Shown here: one piece after another, positions 5,868 to 11,225 of the stretch | Layout: the number at the start of each line of letters is the position of its first letter | Position numbering within the stretch: the stretch's first letter is position 1 | NCBI GenBank assembly: GCA_022866195.1 | Contig: JALHUF010000536.1 | Location: 1 to 11,225 of the forward strand | Reading direction: 5' to 3' | DNA from: Terriglobia bacterium | GTDB lineage: Bacteria > Acidobacteriota > Terriglobia > UBA7540 | DNA: 11,225 bases | The notes under the pieces: model-generated | Seen by the model: the letters and a program-made list of their open reading frames with translations, nothing else | Databases searched by the model: none | Told to the model about the DNA's origin: nothing | Made by a program: the position numbers and the translations under genes

Positions 5868-8150
5868 ATGCGCCGACAATGCAAAGCGGAAAACCGAGTT
5901 AAAAGAAAGGGAAGCTGGAGGTTGCCGCTCGCGGTGCTGGCCTGGATTCTGGTGCTCACCGGATGCGCCCAGGAGAAGGTTGCGAAGCGGGAGGAGGCAG
6001 CACCCTCGGCAATCGTCGTCACGGCAAAGCCCGGCGGGCCGCTGGTCATCAAGACTCCGACGGCGGAGTTTGACGTGTTTCCCTGGGGTGATGTGCAGGC
6101 CTACTTGTTGAAGGATGGGAAGCGCTTGACGCTCGATGAGCCCAAGCGCGAACGCGAGGCCTGGGGCGACTACGTGGTGGCGGGCGGCAAGGAGATTCGT
6201 GATTTCGACTTCGACCTTGACCATGCCAAGGTTTCGGCCGCGCAGGGAAAGTTAGGTCCGCGAGGGAAGAGAATTGAGATCAGCGGGCGAGCCAGCGCAG
6301 CCGGAGGACTCAGCATCGCGAAAACGCTCACGCTCGAGGTCTATGACGACTTCCCCAACCTGGCCCTGACCACGGTAGCCTACAGGAACACAGGTTCCGA
6401 AGACTTGAAGATTGGTGTCATCGTCACTCAGAGCCGTCGTTTGAATGCGTCCTTGGCGGATTCCAAATCTCCTCCCTATGACCTCTGGTCCTTTCAGGGA
6501 TCCAGCAACGAGTGGGGCAAGGACGAGGTGGTGCGCCTTTCCAAGAATTTCTCCCGGCCGAATGTCATGGGCGCAATCTCACCCAGTGGTGCGGGCGGCG
6601 GTATTCCCGTGGTCGCGTTCTGGACCGGCTCGGTTGGAGTCGCTATCGGGCATTTGGAGACTTTGCCGCACGTGATCTCGATGCCGGTCAAAGTGGACAA
6701 GGAGGGGCGCGTCGCGGCCGGGTTAAGCATCGAGGTTGCGGCGACCTTGAAGCCGAATGAGGCTTACACGACACCCGCCAGCTTTGTCGCGGTTTACGCC
6801 GGAGACTACTACGCCGCGCTGAGCATGTACTCCACGGCCATGCAGCGGCAGGGTTGGAAGCTGGCCAGCCCTACAAATGATGACTTCAGCGCGAACTGGT
6901 GTGGCTGGGGTTATCGCTCGGATGTGACGCCGGCGCAGATGCTGGGGACGATTCCCAAGCTGAAGGAGCTCAACCTGAGGTGGGCCACGCTCGACTATCG
7001 TTGGTTCAACAACTTTGGCGACTGGGAACCGCGGCCGGAAACTTTCCCGGGCGATGCCCTAAAGAAGGTGTTAAGCGAATTTCATAAGCAGGGAATCAAG
7101 GTACAGCTCTGGTGGTTACCATTGGCAGTGAGCGACGGGCAAGTGTGGGAGCCCATCGGCCCGGAGGAACGGACGCCGGCCGCCCGGGAGCAGCAGAAGC
7201 GACCGGCGCAAATCGTGAAAGAGCATCCGGATTGGCTCATCCTCGACCCAGAGGGGAAGCCCGCGCGCCTCTTCTTGAATCGCGCGGCGTTCTGCCCGGC
7301 CTTGTCCGCGGTCCGGGATTACTACCGCAAACTGACGGAGAAGTTCATTCGCGATTGGGATTTTGATGGCCACAAGCTCGATATGTGCTTTACCGTCCCG
7401 CACTGCTACAACCCTCAGCATCACCACAAGTCGCCCCAGGAATCCATGCAAGCGATGGGGGAGGTCTTCAAGGTGATCTTCGAGACGACGCGGCGGCTCA
7501 AACCGGAAAGCGTCACACAGGTTTGCCCCTGTGGCACGACGCCGAACTTTGCCTGGCTCCCCTACCTGGACCATGCGGTCACGGCGGACCCGGTGGGCGC
7601 AGCGCAAGTGCGGCGACGCATCAAGATGTATAAGGCACTGCTGGGCCCGCAGGCGGCGGTCTACGGCGACCATGTTGAACTCAGCGCCATGCAGCGCGTG
7701 GGAAAAGACTATGTGGAGAGTGGAGCGGATTTTGCCTCCACCGTCGGCACGGGCGGAGTCCTGGGGACCAAATTCACCTGGCCGGATTATGGACCGACGT
7801 TCAAGAATGTGTTCCTGACGCCTGCCAAGGAACCGCGCTGGAAGAAATGGATTGACCTCTATAACTCCAAGATGCTCGCGCGGGGAACCTTCTTGAACCT
7901 CTACACGCTGGGCTACGACGTGCCGGAAGGCTACGCCATCGCGAAGGACGGGAAGATGTACTATGCGTTCTTCGCGCCCGAGCCGGCCAAGCCATGGAAA
8001 GGTGAAGTTGAACTGCGCGGCTTGCAGCCGGGCAGATACCGCATCTTCGACTACGAGAACGGGAAGGACCTGGGCACGATTGATGGCGCGCAGCCCAGGC
8101 TGGCGACGGAGTTCACTCATCACCTGCTACTGGAAGTCACCAGGTTATAG
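5868..8150 (+). CDS. Lipoprotein, GH36/melibiase-like glycoside hydrolase family protein (copy B)
   Basis: This 760-residue protein is a tandem paralog of copy A; the two line up without gaps from residue 1 to about 424. The signal ends in lipobox LTGC (C33) with Ala after it, so it is a probable outer-membrane lipoprotein. The barrel has WCGWGY (344-349), WATLDYRWF (372-380, where copy A has DD and this copy DY), HPDWLILD (453-460), FDGHKLD with nucleophile-like D505, CPCGTTPN with N560 at the expected acid/base position, and TADPVGA (572-578). An 11-residue insertion lies after VSDGQ (about 421-446). The C-terminal beta domain matches copy A but lacks its repeat insertion. The gene sits 118 nt after copy A behind a hairpin, so it may be transcribed less than, or separately from, the upstream genes. 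Substrate unknown. Confidence 0.75.
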   Translation: MRRQCKAENRVKRKGSWRLPLAVLAWILVLTGCAQEKVAKREEAAPSAIVVTAKPGGPLVIKTPTAEFDVFPWGDVQAYLLKDGKRLTLDEPKREREAWGDYVVAGGKEIRDFDFDLDHAKVSAAQGKLGPRGKRIEISGRASAAGGLSIAKTLTLEVYDDFPNLALTTVAYRNTGSEDLKIGVIVTQSRRLNASLADSKSPPYDLWSFQGSSNEWGKDEVVRLSKNFSRPNVMGAISPSGAGGGIPVVAFWTGSVGVAIGHLETLPHVISMPVKVDKEGRVAAGLSIEVAATLKPNEAYTTPASFVAVYAGDYYAALSMYSTAMQRQGWKLASPTNDDFSANWCGWGYRSDVTPAQMLGTIPKLKELNLRWATLDYRWFNNFGDWEPRPETFPGDALKKVLSEFHKQGIKVQLWWLPLAVSDGQVWEPIGPEERTPAAREQQKRPAQIVKEHPDWLILDPEGKPARLFLNRAAFCPALSAVRDYYRKLTEKFIRDWDFDGHKLDMCFTVPHCYNPQHHHKSPQESMQAMGEVFKVIFETTRRLKPESVTQVCPCGTTPNFAWLPYLDHAVTADPVGAAQVRRRIKMYKALLGPQAAVYGDHVELSAMQRVGKDYVESGADFASTVGTGGVLGTKFTWPDYGPTFKNVFLTPAKEPRWKKWIDLYNSKMLARGTFLNLYTLGYDVPEGYAIAKDGKMYYAFFAPEPAKPWKGEVELRGLQPGRYRIFDYENGKDLGTIDGAQPRLATEFTHHLLLEVTRL
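7879..7988 (+). repeat. Near-identical tract shared with copy A (5442-5551)
   Basis: Partner of the tract in the first GH36-like gene: 108 of 110 bases agree, silent positions included, against clearly lower identity outside it. Confidence 0.8.
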
Positions 8151-8226
8151 GAGACGGGGGACAGGAAACAGGGAAGAACCTCACAGGCAATTCCTGGCGA
8201 CCTGTGGGCTGTCCAGTGGAGGCTAC

Positions 8227-8658
8227 CTACTCACCCAGGACCTGTACCAGGTAAGTCCTCTCCAGCGGGCCGTCATACTCCATGAAGTAGATGGTCTGGC
8301 GGGAGCCGCGCACGATCTTGCCGTTCTCAATCGGAAAAGTGCAACTGATGCCGCCGATGACGCTCTTCAGGTGCGCGTCGGCGTTGAAGCCGAGGCGGCC
8401 GTCGTAGTCGAGGTAGCGCCGGTGGTGGTAATCCGCGTCCTCCGGGAAGAGGCGGGCCAGATGCGTCAGGATATCTTCCTCGAGGCAGGGAATGCCCTCG
8501 GTCACCAGCAGGCCCGAAGAGGTGTGCATGGTCACCACATTCACCAGACCATTCTTCACGCCGCTCTTCTGGACCACTTCGTCCACCTGGGCCGTGATGT
8601 TGATGGCCTCTTCGGTCTTGCGAGTCTGGAGTTTGACGCGTTCAAGTTTGATAATCAT
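8227..8658 (-). CDS. yjbQ: YjbQ (UPF0047) family protein
   Basis: This 143-residue protein has the length and landmarks of the YjbQ/UPF0047 family: VVTMHTSSGLLVTE (about 41-54), FNADAHLKSVIGG (91-103), and a C-terminal stretch around GSRQTIYFMEYDGP (118-131). Members are small cytoplasmic proteins, and E. coli YjbQ is reported to have weak thiamin phosphate synthase activity; the true role is unsettled. It is the last gene of a minus-strand operon, 16 nt after the amidohydrolase stop, and converges on the GH36-like gene with 76 nt between them. No Shine-Dalgarno is visible, because the region before the ATG is a tandem repeat. Translation may depend on coupling to the upstream gene. Confidence 0.9.
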   Translation of the reverse strand: MIIKLERVKLQTRKTEEAINITAQVDEVVQKSGVKNGLVNVVTMHTSSGLLVTEGIPCLEEDILTHLARLFPEDADYHHRRYLDYDGRLGFNADAHLKSVIGGISCTFPIENGKIVRGSRQTIYFMEYDGPLERTYLVQVLGE

Positions 8659-8693
8659 AGTCAGTTGCCAGTAGTCAGTTGCCAGTTGCCAGT
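8659..8693. repeat. 14-nt tandem direct repeat at a gene junction
   Basis: AGTCAGTTGCCAGT occurs twice head to tail (8659-8672 and 8673-8686), followed by the partial copy TGCCAGT (8687-8693). The array supplies the stop and last codons (TGN) of the amidohydrolase and fills the whole leader of yjbQ. Confidence 0.85.
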
Positions 8694-9526
8694 CCCAGCA
8701 GACGTTCGGCGTTCTCGCGGAGGATCAGGTTCAGACAGCCTGCGGTGAGTGGCAGGCTGCGCAGCGCGTGCACCATGTTCTTGATCTCGACGCGCGGATA
8801 ATTGGAGCCGAAAAGAATCTTCGTCCGCAGGCTGCGCTCGATCACTGTGGTGGGAATCTGCCGGCTGAAGACAAACTGGAAGAATTCCTTCGGGCTGTCG
8901 TAATAGAGACCGGAAGTATCCAGGTACACGTTCGGGTACTTCAGCGCGAGCGCCGTCGCTTCCCACACCCAGGGCCAGGCAAAATGCGCCAGCACGAACG
9001 CCAGCTTGGGGAAAGCGCGGATGGGCTCCTCCAGATGCAGGGGATGCCCGCGTTCGAGCGGCGTCTCCGGAGCCCAGCTCATACCGGCATGGACGAGGAG
9101 CGGGATCCCCAAGGCCGCTGCGGCCTCATAGACGGGAAACACCTTGCGGTTGTTGGGCCGAAAGTCCTGCAAGGCCGGATCGAGCTTCAAGCCTTTCAGC
9201 CCCAGGTCTTTCACCGCGCGCACCAGCTCGCGCGCTGCGCCCTTCCTCAAGGGGTCCACGCTGGCGAAGCCGATAAAGCGGGGACTGCGGCGGCAGAGTT
9301 CCGCCACCTGCTCGTTCGAGCTGACCGCATCCTTCCGCGCGCGCCGGCAATCGATGGGTAGCAGGACCGCCTTTTCAATCCCCGCCACATCCATTTGCAG
9401 AAAGAACGTCTCCAGCGGTTGGAAGTTGTTGCCGATCTTGAAGACCTGCCGCGCCACGCGCTCGTAGTTCGGATATTTCTCGAGCAATTCGCGGATCAGG
9501 ACCGGGTGCGTGTGAAAGTCAATCAT
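8675..9526 (-). CDS. Cytoplasmic amidohydrolase-2 family protein
   Basis: This 283-residue protein has no signal peptide and begins MIDFHTH, with the first metal-ligand pair H5 and H7. Further landmarks are GLKLDP (K114), LLVHAG (H146), VLAHFAWPW (H181) and the final strand ILFGSNYPR. In most relatives the last motif has Asp (GSDYP), the catalytic/metal residue; here it is N242 (codon AAT, plus-strand 8801-8803). Family activities include lactone hydrolysis and decarboxylation. The ATG overlaps the kinase stop (ATGA), indicating translational coupling. Unlike the two exported amidohydrolases upstream, it is short, lacks their N-terminal extension, and is not a close paralog. The last three residues are encoded by a tandem repeat. 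Substrate unknown; a lactonase or deacylase in a sugar pathway is possible. Confidence 0.85.
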   Translation of the reverse strand: MIDFHTHPVLIRELLEKYPNYERVARQVFKIGNNFQPLETFFLQMDVAGIEKAVLLPIDCRRARKDAVSSNEQVAELCRRSPRFIGFASVDPLRKGAARELVRAVKDLGLKGLKLDPALQDFRPNNRKVFPVYEAAAALGIPLLVHAGMSWAPETPLERGHPLHLEEPIRAFPKLAFVLAHFAWPWVWEATALALKYPNVYLDTSGLYYDSPKEFFQFVFSRQIPTTVIERSLRTKILFGSNYPRVEIKNMVHALRSLPLTAGCLNLILRENAERLLGLATGN

Positions 9527-10500
9527 GGTGTCGCTCGGGGCAGGGAATCTCCAGCTTCCTGGGCTGGGCGCCAATGGTGGCGCAAGAACTGCTCCAGATG
9601 CTGGCGCTCGCGAAAAGCCTCGGTGCCGCCGGGCCGAGTGGTGGAGAAGGCGCCGGCCAGATTGCCGAAGGCCAAACAGGTGGCGAGGTCGGCGTCCCGC
9701 ACGTACTGGTGAAGAAAGCCGGCGTCGAAGCTGTCGCCTGCCCCCACGGGATCTACCACCTCCACGCTGAGCGCCGGCGACGTGCATCGTTCGCGACCGC
9801 GCCGGGCCAGGGCGCCCTCGGGGCCCAGCTTCACGGCCACTACGGGCACGATGCGGGCAAGCTGCTCCACCGCCGCTTCCAGGTGATCCGTACCGGCGAT
9901 TTTTTTTGCCTCGCGGGCGTTGGGGAGGAATACGTCCACCGCGTGCAGCACTTCGTGCAGATCGCCATCCCAGCGGTCGTCGGGATCGTCGTTTGTGTCG
10001 AGGGAAACGGTCAGGCCGGCGGATTTCAATCGCCGGAAAAGTTCCAGGATGCGCGGCCGCAAGGCGCGGTGCAGGAAAAAGGAGGAAAGATGGAAGTGCC
10101 GCGCCGACGCCAAGTAATCGAGGTCCAGATCCTCGAAGCACATTTCGAACATCGTGCCGGGATACGTGAGGATATTGCGGAAACTCGTCCGGGGCAGGAT
10201 GACCGTCAGCCCCGTAGCCGTGCGCCCGCTCACCTTGCGCACCCGCGAAACATCCACGCCCCCGGCGGCCAGCCTTTCCAGACTGATCGCGCCCAGCGGG
10301 TCGTCGCCGATGCGGGAAATGAACCCCACGCGGCTGCCCAGGGCGGCGAGGTTGTGAGCGAAAATCGCGGAAGAGCTTCCCAGCGTCAGGCTCAGCCCGT
10401 CCGCCAGGAGTTCGCGCTCCGGAGCCAGCTCTGCGGGGAGACCGTAGAGAATGAGGTCCAGATTCAGCTCACCCACCACGGTCACGTCAAATTCAGGCAC
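9523..10500 (-). CDS. PfkB-family carbohydrate kinase
   Basis: This 325-residue protein is typical in size for the ribokinase/PfkB family, whose members transfer phosphate from ATP to a sugar, sugar phosphate or nucleoside. The N-terminal strand VVGELNLDLIL (8-18), GSSSAIFAHNLAALG (41-55) and IGDDPLG (64-70) form the substrate side. KLGPEGA (224-230) and DPVGAGDSFDAGF (250-262), with catalytic-base D256 in GAGD, form the ATP side. The start is GTG at 10500, preceded by GGGGAG at 8 nt spacing; the next Met is at residue 118. It lies 16 nt after the SIS gene and overlaps the amidohydrolase start. With an SIS neighbour the natural guess is a ketose-phosphate kinase (tagatose/fructose type), but the substrate cannot be read from sequence. 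Confidence 0.9.
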   Translation of the reverse strand: MPEFDVTVVGELNLDLILYGLPAELAPERELLADGLSLTLGSSSAIFAHNLAALGSRVGFISRIGDDPLGAISLERLAAGGVDVSRVRKVSGRTATGLTVILPRTSFRNILTYPGTMFEMCFEDLDLDYLASARHFHLSSFFLHRALRPRILELFRRLKSAGLTVSLDTNDDPDDRWDGDLHEVLHAVDVFLPNAREAKKIAGTDHLEAAVEQLARIVPVVAVKLGPEGALARRGRERCTSPALSVEVVDPVGAGDSFDAGFLHQYVRDADLATCLAFGNLAGAFSTTRPGGTEAFRERQHLEQFLRHHWRPAQEAGDSLPRATP

Positions 10501-10516
10501 GTCCTGCGCTCCCCTG

Positions 10517-11225
10517 CTAATTCTTGTCGTTGAGAATAACCACGCGACTCAGATGGCGCGGTCGGTCAGGGTCGAAGCCCTTTTTCAGCCCGGTGAAATA
10601 TCCCAGCAACTGGCCGGTGAACGCATACGCCGCCAGGCGCGCGTATTCGGGCAAGTCGAGGTTGAGCTCCACCAGGAAATCCGCGGCTTGACGCGTGCCG
10701 ACATCCGCCGTGTTGGTCACCACCAGGGTGTTTCCCCCCAGCCCTTTGACCTCCTGGAGCACCTCGCACTCCGCCTCGTAGCCGGTTTCGGAAAGCAGGA
10801 AGGTGGCGAGGATCTGGGGGCTGACAATCGCCCGCGGGCCGTGCCGAAACTCTAAGGTGTGATAAGCCTGCGCGTAGGAGCAGGACATCTCCTTCACCTT
10901 GAGCATGGCTTCGTTGGCGAAACCGAAAAGCGGGCCCTGCGCCAGGAAGACGTAGTCGGCAAAGTCGTGCCCTTGCGCGAAGGCTTGAATTCGCGTCGGC
11001 AGCGGGTCCAGAACCGCCTGGGCCAGGGCGGGCAGCTTGCGCAGCGCCTCCGCAAACGCCGTCTGCTGCGCGTACTCGGCCGCGAGCGCTTGCAGCCCCA
11101 GGAGCATGGAGGTGAACGAGCGGGTCATCACCGTGCTCTGCTCGTCGGCGGGCAGAAGGTAGAGCGTGGCGGTGGTGATTTCTTCCAGCGGCTGATGCGG
11201 CGCACAACTGACTGCCAGGGTGCGA
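10517..11225 (-). CDS. SIS-domain sugar-phosphate isomerase/deaminase-like protein (N-terminus outside window)
   Basis: The frame is open to the window edge; the last 235 residues are visible. They begin inside the first SIS domain (DEQSTVMTRSFTSM resembles the GlmS/AgaS segment before its T-x-S-x-T helix) and contain a second SIS domain: LAQGPLFGFANEAMLKVKEM, then HTLEFRHGPRAIV. The protein ends KKGFDPDRPRHLSRVVIL, a tail I associate with AgaS-type proteins. AgaS relatives convert an amino-sugar 6-phosphate to a ketose phosphate plus ammonia; related SIS proteins are simple isomerases or GlmS-like without a glutaminase domain. The following PfkB kinase fits a route that deaminates or isomerises and then phosphorylates a sugar phosphate. 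It is the first visible gene of the minus-strand operon; the promoter lies outside the window. Confidence 0.85.
   Translation of the reverse strand, partial: RTLAVSCAPHQPLEEITTATLYLLPADEQSTVMTRSFTSMLLGLQALAAEYAQQTAFAEALRKLPALAQAVLDPLPTRIQAFAQGHDFADYVFLAQGPLFGFANEAMLKVKEMSCSYAQAYHTLEFRHGPRAIVSPQILATFLLSETGYEAECEVLQEVKGLGGNTLVVTNTADVGTRQAADFLVELNLDLPEYARLAAYAFTGQLLGYFTGLKKGFDPDRPRHLSRVVILNDKN

Noticed and set aside
8182..8206. CACAGG...CCTGTG inverted repeat between the convergent genes, as a two-way terminator
   Set aside because: Only 6 bp with a 13-nt loop and no T-tract on either strand; not enough to call.
9527..10141. Upstream extension of the minus-strand amidohydrolase frame
   Set aside because: The extension is a frame-shifted reading of the kinase gene; MIDFHTH at the ATGA overlap is the natural family start.
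1..11225. CRISPR arrays, insertion sequences, phage or defence genes
   Set aside because: No spaced repeat array, transposase, integrase or recognisable defence domain was seen; the short repeats found are explained separately.

Overview
The window looks like chromosomal DNA from a GC-rich, Gram-negative, free-living bacterium. An Acidobacteriota-like lineage is my best guess, from four traits: a long TPR protein tail of the type common there, exported amidohydrolase-2 family proteins in tandem, lipoprotein glycoside hydrolases, and an SIS/PfkB sugar-phosphate operon. This is inference from gene content; no rRNA or marker gene is present to prove it.

Layout. (1) 1-675, plus strand: the C-terminal part of a TPR protein whose start lies outside the window. 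(2) 676-1032: a gene-free stretch of about 360 bases with several interlocking inverted repeats and a degenerate tRNA-like pattern on the minus strand, ending at a strong Shine-Dalgarno. (3) 1033-8150, plus strand: a probable operon of four exported enzymes in two paralogous pairs, in AABB order. Two amidohydrolase-2 family proteins come first (one with a twin-arginine signal, one with a Sec signal), followed by two GH36/melibiase-like lipoproteins of 761 and 760 residues. A 13-bp hairpin separates the two GH genes. (4) 8227-11225, minus strand and convergent with the first operon: an SIS-domain sugar-phosphate isomerase/deaminase-like protein (N-terminus outside the window), a PfkB-family kinase, a cytoplasmic amidohydrolase-2 family protein, and a YjbQ (UPF0047) protein. 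These are packed with 16-nt, overlapping (ATGA) and 16-nt junctions.

How they may work together (inference). The plus-strand operon would act outside the inner membrane: the two lipoproteins carry an alpha-galactosidase-like barrel and the two amidohydrolases a TIM-barrel metal site, so they could attack one substrate in sequence, such as a glycoside followed by a lactone, ester or amide. The minus-strand operon has no signal peptides in its complete genes and looks like cytoplasmic handling of a phosphorylated sugar or amino sugar. Nothing in the sequence identifies the substrate.

Main points for a second look: in both GH genes Asn sits where the GH36 acid/base Asp is expected, next to a conserved Cys/His-rich set; a 110-nt, 98% identical tract between otherwise diverged paralogs suggests gene conversion; a 36-nt pair of palindromic repeat units is inserted in frame in the first GH gene; and the minus-strand amidohydrolase has Asn in place of the usual catalytic Asp.
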